A stretch of DNA of 64,000 nucleotides from Flammeovirga pacifica (GCF_000807855.2 NZ_JRYR02000001.1:2533699-2597698); one strand, 5' to 3'. Shown: positions 53,083 to 62,109, counted from the first letter of the stretch. Numbers and translations: made by a program. Notes: generated by a model not told the origin, from the sequence alone.

Positions 53083-55278
53083 TTATTTTCTAACTATTTT
53101 TCTTGATACAATCCCTTGAGGAGTTTCAATTTTCAATATGTATACTCCCGTATTAAGCTTTGAAATATCAATTACATTTTGATTAGAAGTCATTAAAATC
53201 TGCCCTGAAAGCGATATTATTTGACTCTTTAAAACACCTTTAATTCCTGATAATTGAATAACACTATCACTTGGAACTGGATATACTTTTAATTCTTTTA
53301 ATTGATCTTCTAATCCTAAGGGGTTATCAACATTACCTGTATTAAATGTAGATCTTTCTAGTGGAACAGATAATTCGTATGTTTTTAAGATCATAGTGGT
53401 AACATGACCTCCTTGATCATTAAATGATAGAGATATTGTATTATCCTCTTGAAGTAATTTATAATCGATAGGAACTTCCAACACCCCAAAGAAACGATCT
53501 CTATTCTCTTGTTCGTTACCTCTCCAATCGTTAGGTAATTCTACATTTGTTCCGTTCACTTTTAAAGTTGGACGTAGAGATTTATCAAATTCTCTGCCTA
53601 AACCTATTCTCAATATCGCCTCACCAAATTCTGTTGTATTGATATTATTAATACTAAATGACACCTCTTGATTCGCTACAATGGGCTGCAAATATTTATC
53701 TGCATAATACAGTTTTTCCGTTTTGGTCTCAGACAAAAGAATATCAGATGCTAAAGTATATTCTAAAATCATGGTAGCTTCAGATCCCAATGTTACCTCA
53801 TCAATATGTTCTTGATGATAAGTCGTATCCAGTTGTGTTAAAAGATTAGTTTCATAAGCATGCTTTATCATAATTTCACTAATTGGATAATCAGAGATAT
53901 TACTAAAGTTCAACTTTACTTTTCTTTCTTTTTGATCTAAATTACTTAAAATCAAAAAGAATTTATTTCCATTAATGTAGGCATCAGAAAGTAAATCAAA
54001 GTCTGTAGATTTTGTATCGATACGTGTTCCTTTCACATTAGTCCACAGTTCAAAGAATTTTAATATATCTGTATATACATAACCTGAATGGGGATCTTCT
54101 CCTTCTACTTCTCCAATTTCTCTCATTAATCTTGGTCCATAAGAATTGTACTCATCTTCAGCTTTATCATGCGCCCATGTTGCTTTTGTTAAGACGAATG
54201 GAATTGCGTTGATAATTTGATCTTGACGTTCCATTAATTGTAACATCATTGAAGAAAAAGAACGTACATTATACCAATCTCTTTCAGCATAATAAGGACC
54301 ATCACAACTTGGGCAAAACCATCCATATTCAGAAATCGACCAAGGCTTTACCTCTCCTAATTTAATCATACTGTAATGATTAATCATATCCATGATCGCT
54401 TCTATATTGCTGCCTTTTCTTTGCTTTTCAGCCATTGTGTCTACATCCCCTACATAATCATATAAATGGAATGAAAAGAAATCCATTTCTTCACCTGCTT
54501 CATCTATAAATAATTTCCAGTTTCTTTCCCAATGTCCAAAATCATGGTCTTCGAAAGCAGGATGTGCTGCTGTATAACCACCAACCATAACATCCGGATG
54601 GTCTTGCTTAATACGTTTAGCAACCACATTATGCATTTGAGCTATCTCTATATTTGATGTATTGTATTGATATGCTTTTACAAAAGGTTCATTCAATACT
54701 TCTATCATTTTAGGTTTTTGTTTTCCAGATGTTCCTCCTTGACCGAAATAATAAGTAAGGTAATTAGTGAAAAATTCTGCTACTGCTTCAGTTCCCTCAT
54801 AAGACCATGGAGAGGCATCACTGCAACATGAACTAGGGCTAGTTAACTGACCATTTGGATACATCGGCCACATTTGTCCTCCTTCCATCATGTTGATTTC
54901 ACGATTTTCTAAAAGGTGAGCGTTTGTTTTAGTTGCATAGTTTTTAATGGTCTGTTGTCCTTTTTCTTGCATATGAGAAACATCAGGCCAACCTGCCTTA
55001 TTAGGATCTTGTCGTATTTGATTAAATTCCCAAACTATAGATCCATTATTTCGTCCTAAATAGACATCATAATCATTTAAAAAAGACGCTTGTTGCTCGT
55101 TACTGTCCCATTCGTTACCAACAATACTTTCATGAAAGACCATAAATTTCTTACGATCAAACTCCGAACTGTTACCAACAATATGTTTTACATTTAAATT
55201 AATGTCCAAAGTATCTTGGCCAAAAGACATAAAACAATAAAGGAAGAGAGTAATAAAAAGTAGAGGCTTGTTATTCAT
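53083..55278 (-). CDS. GH86 beta-agarase / beta-porphyranase, T9SS-secreted
   Basis: 731 residues from the ATG at 55278; a TTG two codons earlier is less likely. Signal peptide ends FMSFGQ. The catalytic TIM barrel (about 25-420) contains IEVLNEPF (acid/base E197) and WSISEYGWF (nucleophile E317), and matches the GH86 agarase/porphyranase pattern, including the GGQMWPMYPNGQ and SFHLYDY stretches. Beta-sandwich domains follow (about 420-650) and then a T9SS sorting domain (VYPVPSDSVIQL, LNTGVYILKIET, RKIVRK). It attacks agar or porphyran, red-algal galactans. No PUL partners are adjacent. Which of the two substrates is cut cannot be decided by eye. Confidence 0.85.
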   Translation of the reverse strand: MNNKPLLFITLFLYCFMSFGQDTLDINLNVKHIVGNSSEFDRKKFMVFHESIVGNEWDSNEQQASFLNDYDVYLGRNNGSIVWEFNQIRQDPNKAGWPDVSHMQEKGQQTIKNYATKTNAHLLENREINMMEGGQMWPMYPNGQLTSPSSCCSDASPWSYEGTEAVAEFFTNYLTYYFGQGGTSGKQKPKMIEVLNEPFVKAYQYNTSNIEIAQMHNVVAKRIKQDHPDVMVGGYTAAHPAFEDHDFGHWERNWKLFIDEAGEEMDFFSFHLYDYVGDVDTMAEKQRKGSNIEAIMDMINHYSMIKLGEVKPWSISEYGWFCPSCDGPYYAERDWYNVRSFSSMMLQLMERQDQIINAIPFVLTKATWAHDKAEDEYNSYGPRLMREIGEVEGEDPHSGYVYTDILKFFELWTNVKGTRIDTKSTDFDLLSDAYINGNKFFLILSNLDQKERKVKLNFSNISDYPISEIMIKHAYETNLLTQLDTTYHQEHIDEVTLGSEATMILEYTLASDILLSETKTEKLYYADKYLQPIVANQEVSFSINNINTTEFGEAILRIGLGREFDKSLRPTLKVNGTNVELPNDWRGNEQENRDRFFGVLEVPIDYKLLQEDNTISLSFNDQGGHVTTMILKTYELSVPLERSTFNTGNVDNPLGLEDQLKELKVYPVPSDSVIQLSGIKGVLKSQIISLSGQILMTSNQNVIDISKLNTGVYILKIETPQGIVSRKIVRK

Positions 55279-55510
55279 TGTCAAATTAAGTGTAAGTAAA
55301 AAAATTCATTTCATTCTTACAGCCAAAAGTACGACCACCCATTTCCTATTAGTGAAATAAATATTTGAAATTTAGGGGAGAAAGTAATTGTTCAGTTATT
55401 GATGAGTTTAAAAATTTCATACTGTAGAGGTGGGATTTTTTTATTTTAGAATGATTTTCAAACAACATTCACAGATTGTATTTTATCCTTTAAATAGGTC
55501 TATTTATTAA

Positions 55511-55672
55511 ATGATCAAAAACCTTAGATCATTTGAAGTGATTGATATTAACCGTCTATTATCCATACTGATTCTTAAATGGATAATGCTTTTGCACTAC
55601 AAAAGGAGATTGATTGAATTAAAGGTGAAGAATCTTTGTGTGGTAAAAAACTATCTTGAAAAAACATTGTAA
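55511..55672 (+). CDS. Possible small basic membrane-associated protein
   Basis: An ATG-to-TAA frame of 53 residues beginning MIKNLRSFEVIDINRLL, with a hydrophobic stretch (LLSILILKWIMLL) and a basic second half (HYKRRLIELKVKN). The stop is three bases before a perfect 14-bp hairpin with a T-rich tail, the arrangement expected of a real short gene. No family is recognised and conservation cannot be tested here. Could also be chance coding in an AT-rich spacer or the end of a decayed gene. Confidence 0.35.
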   Translation: MIKNLRSFEVIDINRLLSILILKWIMLLHYKRRLIELKVKNLCVVKNYLEKTL

Positions 55673-55674
55673 AT

Positions 55675-55705
55675 GATAAAAGGAGGAAAAATTCCTCCTT
55701 TTATC
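55675..55705 (+). terminator. Very strong hairpin terminator
   Basis: A perfect 14-bp stem GATAAAAGGAGGAA (55675-55688) / TTCCTCCTTTTATC (55692-55705) with a three-base loop, right after the 53-residue frame. Confidence 0.7.
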
Positions 55706-55769
55706 TACCTTTTGTATTTAACTTTCTATTGTTACATATTCTTCTATTTTTATCTTATTTGAGCGTAAT

Positions 55770-55797
55770 GCTAGAACAGTTCGAAAACTGTTCTAGC
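55770..55797. other. Perfect hairpin with tetraloop
   Basis: GCTAGAACAGTT (55770-55781), loop CGAA, AACTGTTCTAGC (55786-55797). No T run on either side. Could be part of a small RNA or the 3' end of the minus-strand lipoprotein mRNA. Confidence 0.5.
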
Positions 55798-56027
55798 TAC
55801 TCATTGTTCTGTTTTTAGCGTAAGTTCCTCTTAATTGAGATAAACTTATTTTGAGATAATAGTTAATTTTCTTTTTAAATGTCTTTGTAGTAACCGGTAT
55901 TTGGTGTCGTATTCCTTTTCTATATTCAATTTTATTTCTCTAATTAACTGAGGTATTATTGATATAGATATCAGTTACTATTTCTATGAAGAATATTTAT
56001 ATATTTTTTTTGAAATACAAAATTATA

Positions 56028-56198
56028 TTAGTTTTCTTTATTAATTTTTTCTTCATCATTATTATTTCCCCCATCTAAACCTGTTGCATTTATAGTTTTC
56101 TCATACTTTATTGGCTCTACTTCTTGATTGATACCACTATCGCAAGATGTAAATAGAACACAAGTAAGAAGAAAACCGAAAAATGAAAAATACTTCAT
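56028..56198 (-). CDS. Small lipoprotein, 56 residues
   Basis: A frame starting MKYFSFFGFLLTCVLFTSC with a good lipobox (VLFTSC, Cys19), then an acidic, Asn-rich mature part ending NNNDEEKINKEN. It has a clear ATG (56196-56198) and TAA, and lies divergent from the CHAT protease gene 89 bases away. No family is recognised. The lipoprotein signal is too well formed to be accidental, so I regard it as a real gene; its link to the CHAT cassette is unknown. Confidence 0.6.
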   Translation of the reverse strand: MKYFSFFGFLLTCVLFTSCDSGINQEVEPIKYEKTINATGLDGGNNNDEEKINKEN

Positions 56199-56286
56199 AG
56201 TTTTGAAAAAATTGTTGAAACTTCGTTAATTGTCATCTATTAGATCCAACACACTCATTTTTGTAATCAGCTTAACTTAAAAAAAG

Positions 56287-58791
56287 ATGTTTTTTTTATT
56301 ATCTTTTTTCTATATAACACTTAATACATTGAATCCCAGTGAATTAAAAGAGAAGGGAGTCAATGAATTTTTTAATAAAGATTTTGATACATCTATCAAA
56401 ACATTTCAACAATTAGAAAAAATCACAAATAATAATGATTATGAATCTTATGCACTTTATGCTTTAGGTCATATTTACGGTAAAGAAAAATTAGACACAA
56501 AATTAGGAATAACATATTTAGAAAAAACACTACCTTATATTAGAAGCAAAAAAAACAACTTTGATTCTCATCATCTAACAATATATTACTTACTCGGAGA
56601 ATATTATTATGCGTTGGGCAATATTGACTCTTCTGAATGTTATTTAAAAGAAGGATTTAATTTATACCTTAATAATCAAAAAGATTTCAATTTACCTGCC
56701 TCTTTTATTCAACATTTAAGTAACATCTATTATCGAAAGCATGAGTATCATATGAGTCAGGTAATTTTAGATTATGGTTTACAAAATCTAACACACACAA
56801 AATCAAGTCTATTAATTAATCAATTAAGTACAAATGTACTATTAAATGATTCGATTGCAGTTGAAAAATCATTTAAAAAAATTAGTCAGAATAGTCATAC
56901 ACCTTCTTCTACAGGTAATCAATTTTATCATATGGGAATTTATGCTTTCAATAAAACGAATTATGAAGAATCTATTAATTATTTGACATTATTTTTAAAT
57001 ACCTACAAACAATATCTTCTTAAAAACACTAATGACTTCTTTTATAGTACAGATGAAATATTATTTAGAAATTATTATATCTCAAGAACCTATTTAAAAC
57101 TAGCAGAGTGTTATGAAAAAATTGGAGAACCCAAACAACAATTAGAGGCATTGTCAACTTCTTTAGAATATTATAAAAAAGTAGAAGGGCTTACTCACAT
57201 TGATGTCACAAGTATTGGTTTGCAAATCTTTAGATCATTAAAAGATTATAATGAAACCCATGATGTTTCCTCAAGTATCAATTACTTAGATTCTGCTCAA
57301 AAAATTATAGATGATAATTTTTTAGTAAGAAATGATACCAATGAAATTATGAGGTATGAACTGATGCTTCAACAATATTATCAAGGAAAATATGCTGCTA
57401 CTTTAATTGACAAAAGAAATCATTATTGGAAAAGCTATCAATACTTTCATGATTTTATCTGGCAACAACAAAAAGATGATGACCAGTTGTATCATTTTCA
57501 AGAATTGAATGATATTCAAGATGAATGGATTGATTTCTTCAGTAAATCTCATCAAGAAACAAAAGATTTTGGTGATCTAGCCAAAGCTTTGGAAATTATT
57601 GAGAATGCGAAATCGAATATACTTAAAAAGCGTTCCTCTGGGTTAATTGACCCCGATTTTATGACGTATATAAAAAGTGATTTCCTTATTAGTGACAAGT
57701 CCAATCAAAAAAGTGTATCCCCTAGATTTTCTTCAGAAAACTTAAAAGAATACTTCGAAGAAAATTATGACGACAAATCATTTATCTCTTATTACTATAC
57801 TAATCAAAACTTTTATAGAATAGGATATAATGAAGGAAACTTCTACCTCGATATTTTTGACTTTGAAGACAATGCACTAAATAAACTTGTCAAAGTTTTT
57901 CATGAAAGTAATTATTTTATTGAAAGAGCATTTATTCAAGACCTAAATAATTTTGGGCAATATATTTTACCCAATTGGGTCAATTCAACGGATAATCAAA
58001 GGTTAGTGATCTCCTCTTATGGTAAATTAAATAGTATTCCTTTTGAAGTGCTCATATTTAACGAAAAATATTTGCTTGAAAGTTTTGCTGTAACCTACTC
58101 CTACTCTCTACATTACGATAAAAAATATTTATCGGCTAATACGTTACATGAAGAAGTGGTCACTTTTGCAATTGCACCTTTTGCCAATAGAGATTTGAAG
58201 TATACAGAAAATGAGGTTAAAAATATTGTCACAGATTCTGACTTACTTATCAATAAAGAAGCTACATACAATTCTCTTCAAAAAGCATTATCTAATAAAA
58301 AATATAATGTATTACATTTTGCTACACATTCAATATTTAAAAGTATTCCCCAAGATTCATATATATCCTTATTTCCAGATTCATCTTCTAAAACTAAGAT
58401 CACATTTGACGAAATTTCTCATATCAATTTACAACACATTAACCTTGTTGTTTTAAGTTCTTGTCAGTCGGGTGTTGGTACATTTTCTAAGGGAGAAGGT
58501 GATTTAAGTTTACAAAGAGCATTTGCATATGCAGATATTCCTTCAGTAATTGCAGGTAAATGGAAAGTAAATGACAAAGCTTCTGCAATAATTATTCATC
58601 ATTTTTATAAATATTTGTCAGAAGGTTGGGAAAAAGATATAGCACTTCAGAAAGCTAAAAAACTATATATAGAAGACCACGAACATATGTATTATAACCC
58701 AATGTTTTGGGGTGGTTTAGTTTTAAATGGTAATAATGATGCAATAGTCCCACCTTCAATTGAAACACGATTAAGGAAACTTTTATATTAA
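56287..58791 (+). CDS. TPR-CHAT protease-like protein
   Basis: 834 residues. A hydrophobic N-terminal segment (LLSFFYITLNTL) may be a signal or anchor. Residues about 20-450 are TPR-like helical repeats (EKGVNEFFNKDFDTSIKTFQQLEKI, YYALGNIDSSECYLKEGFNLY). Residues about 560-830 are a CHAT domain with the caspase-like dyad H681 (VLHFATHS) and C726 (LVVLSSCQSG), followed by GEGDLSLQRAFAYAD and PMFWGGLVLNG. CHAT proteins are caspase-related cysteine peptidases activated through associated sensor domains. Sixteen bases downstream starts an ECF sigma factor gene, then a membrane protein gene, suggesting that proteolysis controls the sigma factor. Confidence 0.88.
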   Translation: MFFLLSFFYITLNTLNPSELKEKGVNEFFNKDFDTSIKTFQQLEKITNNNDYESYALYALGHIYGKEKLDTKLGITYLEKTLPYIRSKKNNFDSHHLTIYYLLGEYYYALGNIDSSECYLKEGFNLYLNNQKDFNLPASFIQHLSNIYYRKHEYHMSQVILDYGLQNLTHTKSSLLINQLSTNVLLNDSIAVEKSFKKISQNSHTPSSTGNQFYHMGIYAFNKTNYEESINYLTLFLNTYKQYLLKNTNDFFYSTDEILFRNYYISRTYLKLAECYEKIGEPKQQLEALSTSLEYYKKVEGLTHIDVTSIGLQIFRSLKDYNETHDVSSSINYLDSAQKIIDDNFLVRNDTNEIMRYELMLQQYYQGKYAATLIDKRNHYWKSYQYFHDFIWQQQKDDDQLYHFQELNDIQDEWIDFFSKSHQETKDFGDLAKALEIIENAKSNILKKRSSGLIDPDFMTYIKSDFLISDKSNQKSVSPRFSSENLKEYFEENYDDKSFISYYYTNQNFYRIGYNEGNFYLDIFDFEDNALNKLVKVFHESNYFIERAFIQDLNNFGQYILPNWVNSTDNQRLVISSYGKLNSIPFEVLIFNEKYLLESFAVTYSYSLHYDKKYLSANTLHEEVVTFAIAPFANRDLKYTENEVKNIVTDSDLLINKEATYNSLQKALSNKKYNVLHFATHSIFKSIPQDSYISLFPDSSSKTKITFDEISHINLQHINLVVLSSCQSGVGTFSKGEGDLSLQRAFAYADIPSVIAGKWKVNDKASAIIIHHFYKYLSEGWEKDIALQKAKKLYIEDHEHMYYNPMFWGGLVLNGNNDAIVPPSIETRLRKLLY

Positions 58792-58807
58792 GTTAGCGAC
58801 TAAAAAA

Positions 58808-59452
58808 ATGAAAACATTTTTCCTAAGGACCAACTACACTTCAGAAAAAATAATACACAACATTAAATCAAGAACCAACTATGAAAAAACAATTGAACAT
58901 ATCTACGACAAGTACTTCATAAGTGTAAAAAAGATCGTCAATCAGTTTGGCGGCTCTTCAGAAGATGCTGAAGATATTTTTCAGGATGCATTAGCTAAAG
59001 TAATTTGGAGTATTGATGAGGATAAATTTTTAGGAAAATCACACATTTCTACATATCTCATTACTATTTCCAAAAACATGTGGTTAAAAACCATTCAGAA
59101 AAAAAATAAATATCAATCTACCTCTTTAGAAGAACAACACATCAATCAGTTAAAGGGAGATGATGATCTCTTGGATGAAATTCCTTTGGGAAATGAAGAC
59201 GATCTTTACACCAAAAAACTGTTCGAAGAGTTATTAGAAAAAATTGGAGAAGACTGTAAAAACATTCTTAAAAAGTATTATTTTGATAAATTATCTTATA
59301 CTCAAATTCTCGATGAAAAGAAAAATAAATACTCTTCTGAACAAGCTCTTAGAAATAAAAAAAGCCGTTGTTTAAAATATTTAAAAGAAGGATTACAGGA
59401 AAAAGTTAAAGACAAAAACAGTCTATTAAATATAATTTCTTCCTGTCTTTGA
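58808..59452 (+). CDS. ECF-type RNA polymerase sigma factor
   Basis: 214 residues. Region 2 is visible as GSSEDAEDIFQDALAKVIWSI with STYLITISKNMWLKTIQKK, and region 4 as DCKNILKKYYFDKLSYTQILDEK followed by YSSEQALRNKKSRCLKYLKEGL. Somewhat longer than typical ECF factors because of about 35 N-terminal residues. It directly follows the TPR-CHAT gene and precedes a single-pass membrane protein that may hold it inactive. Target promoters cannot be named. Confidence 0.87.
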   Translation: MKTFFLRTNYTSEKIIHNIKSRTNYEKTIEHIYDKYFISVKKIVNQFGGSSEDAEDIFQDALAKVIWSIDEDKFLGKSHISTYLITISKNMWLKTIQKKNKYQSTSLEEQHINQLKGDDDLLDEIPLGNEDDLYTKKLFEELLEKIGEDCKNILKKYYFDKLSYTQILDEKKNKYSSEQALRNKKSRCLKYLKEGLQEKVKDKNSLLNIISSCL

Positions 59453-59516
59453 TTACAAAATTATAAAAATGTACTCTAATTAATAAGCAAAACAAAACCT
59501 TCATTTTAATTTATTT

Positions 59517-60008
59517 ATGGACAATTCGACAGTACAAAAAAGAATTCAAATCTCTTACAGAAGCCAAGAAATTAAAGGCATAAGAGAGAAGATGAAGAAA
59601 AACCAAGGTAGCTCTCCGTACATTAAAATTTCTTCTGCTGCTGCAATCATTACCCTTTTCTTGGGTGTAGCTCTTTATGTTAATAGTTTGAATGTTGATG
59701 ATTTTATTAGATCAACTTCGTACAGCTATACTACAAGAGATGCCTCTCCTGAAGTAAAAAACAATTTAATGATTGCCTCTGAGGAATTATTAAATCAAAG
59801 GTATCAGTATGTGATTGATTTACTCCAAAATGAAAAAGATTCTGATCACAAAGATTGGTTATTATTAAATGCTAATCTTGGCTTGAGAAATTTTGAGTAT
59901 GCAGAAATGCTTATGGATGAAATTCAAGGCGATTCAAAACACCTCTATCACAATCGTATCACGATTAAGTTTAAGTTAGATATTTTCATGATGCGAATGT
60001 TCCTCTAA
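59517..60008 (+). CDS. Single-pass membrane protein, putative anti-sigma-like, possibly truncated
   Basis: 163 residues: a charged cytosolic N-terminus of about 38 residues (RIQISYRSQEIKGIREKMKKN), one membrane helix (about 39-57, ISSAAAIITLFLGVALYV), then a TPR-like extracytoplasmic part (LLNQRYQYVIDLLQNEKDSDHKDWLLLNANLGL). The layout fits an anti-sigma or adaptor protein after an ECF sigma gene. The last residues (KFKLDIFMMRMFL) look unlike the rest. A second frame at 59975-60196 encodes a plausible continuation with one internal stop, so the C-terminus may have been cut by a frameshift. Confidence 0.68.
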   Translation: MDNSTVQKRIQISYRSQEIKGIREKMKKNQGSSPYIKISSAAAIITLFLGVALYVNSLNVDDFIRSTSYSYTTRDASPEVKNNLMIASEELLNQRYQYVIDLLQNEKDSDHKDWLLLNANLGLRNFEYAEMLMDEIQGDSKHLYHNRITIKFKLDIFMMRMFL

Positions 60009-60196
60009 CAAATCATCTACTTGAGCTTTGAATTCAAAAAACCAACTACCATCTATTTTTCAAATACGGTCTTATTAAAAAAGAGAAAGCAAAATTAATC
60101 TTATTGCGCTTATTTAAACTATTTCTATTTCATTCATTTTTGAAGGAATATGCTTACGATTCTCTAGATTATTTTGATAATGTATTATTAAATTAG
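59975..60196 (+). pseudogene. Possible out-of-frame C-terminal remnant of membrane protein
   Basis: In a frame different from the 163-residue gene, codons from 59975 read VRYFHDANVPLTNHLLEL, a TGA at 60029-60031, then KTNYHLFFKYGLIKKEKAK and on to LKEYAYDSLDYFDNVLLN before a TAG at 60194-60196. The stretch with YGLIKKEKAK and KEYAYDSLDYF resembles a terminal TPR unit, the kind of ending expected for the gene upstream. It is equally possible that this is chance. No independent start codon fits. Confidence 0.35.
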
Positions 60197-60475
60197 GTGG
60201 TAGTTTTTTTTACACCTATAATTCTCTGATAGAGAAATACTTAAAACTATTATTTTTTTTCGTAAATTACTGATATGAAACATATTAAACGAAAACTATA
60301 TAGATCAAAATTAGAAAAAAAGCTTTCATTTGCTTTACAGCTAATTACAGTTATTACTCTTATAGGAGGAATATTTATTAAATAAATCATTTCATTTCCT
60401 CCTTATATAACTACATAATAATGGTGTGAGAGCAAGGTGCTTGATGGAATAAAATCACTATTAAAGGTGAGCTTC
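60197..60475. other. Spacer after sigma cassette
   Basis: AT-rich spacer holding only the 36-codon frame at 60275-60385; nothing else recognised. Confidence 0.4.
60275..60385 (+). CDS. Possible 36-residue membrane peptide
   Basis: An ATG-to-TAA frame beginning MKHIKRKLYRSKLEKK, strongly basic, followed by one hydrophobic helix (LSFALQLITVITLIGGIFI) and a terminal Lys. Positive-inside followed by a single membrane helix is a typical small membrane peptide layout. It lies downstream of the CHAT-sigma-membrane protein cassette in the same orientation. No homologue is recognised; it could be part of the cassette or chance. Confidence 0.4.
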   Translation: MKHIKRKLYRSKLEKKLSFALQLITVITLIGGIFIK

Positions 60476-61447
60476 TTATTTTTTATCTCTTAAAACTGAA
60501 GGGGCATATCCATAGTTATTTTTGAATACTTTACTCATATGTGCCACATGACTAAAATTCAAATCAATAGAAATCTCTGTTAAACTCTTTCGTGTTTGTG
60601 ATACCTGACGAAAAACCTCTTCTATTTTCTGCTGATTATAAAACTGTAATATAGGTTGCTCAAAAATTGATTTAAATACCCTATTCAGTTTCGAAATACT
60701 CATTCCATATTTTAAACTCAAATCTGTCAGATTAGGCTGTTCAGTAAAATCTGATAAATATTCATCCTTTATCTGCATCATTATTTTTAAGTCCTCTGGA
60801 TGAATATTTTTCTTAAAAGGAGATCCTGCATTTTCCATTTTCTCTTTCAAAACACCTATGATATCAAGTGCTTTTGTAAAAAATGAAATGTGTCGTCTTT
60901 TGTCTTTATCTACATTTGTGATAATTGTTTTTACTAAACCTTCTATCTCTGCGTCTAAAGAATAGTAATTAAACCAAGGGGTTTTGTCTTCAAATAATGC
61001 CTTTAGCTTATAGGATGAATTTACGTGTGTAAACTTATAAAAAAGAGAGAGTGAAAAACGAATTGAAATCCATTGACATTCTGTTTCGTAAGGATACTCT
61101 ATTTCAAAAGGTTGGCTAGAATTGTAGATAAAAACACCTAAATTATTAAATTTATTAGTATTCTCTTTCCCATGAAATGAACCCGTAAAACCTATTCTGA
61201 TGACAATATAATGTTCCTGTTCCTCAGGCTGATTGATGACAACAATAGGTTTCTTAGCATTCATACTAAATACACCTACATGCATTTCTTCTAGAAAACA
61301 AAAAGAGTGTGCATCTAAATCACACCAACTATTTTTAATACTCATGTGTTCACCATCCCATGTTCCCTTAAGGTCTTTTGCCATTAATTCATACCCTTGG
61401 TGAGGTTGATTTTCACTTGAGCTAATTTTGTAAATATCTTCTTTCAT
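60476..61447 (-). CDS. AraC-family regulator
   Basis: 323 residues. The C-terminal double helix-turn-helix (about 225-323) reads LTDLSLKYGMSISKLNRVFKSIF and LTEISIDLNFSHVAHMSKVFKNNYGYAPSVLR, the AraC signature. The N-terminal 200 residues are a beta-rich sensing domain (VVINQPEEQEHYIVIRIGFTG). Such regulators usually activate nearby genes. The divergent cupin gene at 61634 is the obvious candidate target. Ligand unknown. Confidence 0.9.
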   Translation of the reverse strand: MKEDIYKISSSENQPHQGYELMAKDLKGTWDGEHMSIKNSWCDLDAHSFCFLEEMHVGVFSMNAKKPIVVINQPEEQEHYIVIRIGFTGSFHGKENTNKFNNLGVFIYNSSQPFEIEYPYETECQWISIRFSLSLFYKFTHVNSSYKLKALFEDKTPWFNYYSLDAEIEGLVKTIITNVDKDKRRHISFFTKALDIIGVLKEKMENAGSPFKKNIHPEDLKIMMQIKDEYLSDFTEQPNLTDLSLKYGMSISKLNRVFKSIFEQPILQFYNQQKIEEVFRQVSQTRKSLTEISIDLNFSHVAHMSKVFKNNYGYAPSVLRDKK

Positions 61448-61633
61448 ATATATATAATACTTATGATATATGAGACAATATACAAATTATAGATTGAGAT
61501 ATTAAATAGTAGAAAGATCTACATTTCATTATATAAATAAGATTTTGTACTGTATCATTAATCCAAAGTTATACTGTTCTTAATCGATTTAATATAATGT
61601 AGTTTGTAGTGTTGTTACCTAAACCCTATAACT

Positions 61634-62068
61634 ATGAAAGAAAAAGAAGTCATTCGTAATGGAGAGGGAGATAATTATAATTATTCTCAAGACCACTGTT
61701 TTGTGAAGTTATCTTCACATCATACCAAAGGTGAATTAAGCTTTGTAGAAGACACTTTAAAACCTGGATTCTATTTAGGAAGACACCATCATAAAATCAT
61801 GACAGAAGTGTTTTACATACTTGAAGGTGAAGTGGAATTAATTTTTGATGATGAAACAATTATTGCTAAAGCTGGAGATACTATAACTGTTCCTCCAGAT
61901 ACTTGGCATGCTGCTAAATGTGAAGCCGGCGGAAAAATGCTAAGTATATTTAAGAATGGTCAATTTGATTTGTACTTAGAAAAGCTATCAAAGCTCTCTG
62001 ATGCAGATTTTGAAGATGCCAAAAAAATGAAAACTATCAATGCTGAGTTTGATATCTACGAAGCATAG
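61634..62068 (+). CDS. Cupin-domain protein
   Basis: 144 residues, single cupin. Motif 1 is PGFYLGRHHHKIMTEVFYILEGE, with His-His-His and Glu as metal ligands, and motif 2 is GDTITVPPDTWHAAKC, with the final His. Small cupins of this type can be isomerases, dioxygenases or binding proteins, and the substrate cannot be told. Divergent from the AraC regulator, followed by a terminator. Confidence 0.85.
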   Translation: MKEKEVIRNGEGDNYNYSQDHCFVKLSSHHTKGELSFVEDTLKPGFYLGRHHHKIMTEVFYILEGEVELIFDDETIIAKAGDTITVPPDTWHAAKCEAGGKMLSIFKNGQFDLYLEKLSKLSDADFEDAKKMKTINAEFDIYEA

Positions 62069-62079
62069 ATAATACAAGG

Positions 62080-62109
62080 ACTCTAACTTTAACAGTTAGA
62101 GTTTTTTTT
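62080..62109 (+). terminator. Terminator of cupin gene
   Basis: Stem ACTCTAACT (62080-62088) / AGTTAGAGT (62094-62102), five-base loop, then eight T. Confidence 0.87.

Larger units (their letters stand above)
55285..56027. other. Gene-poor region with hairpins
   Basis: About 740 AT-rich bases between GH86 and a small lipoprotein gene. It holds one possible 53-residue open frame (55511-55672) with a very strong hairpin just after it, and a second perfect hairpin at 55770-55797. Otherwise nothing recognisable. Confidence 0.5.

Noticed and set aside
56287..60385. CRISPR array or cas genes near the TPR-CHAT/sigma cassette
   Set aside because: No regularly spaced repeats and no Cas-like protein were found in the flanking sequence.
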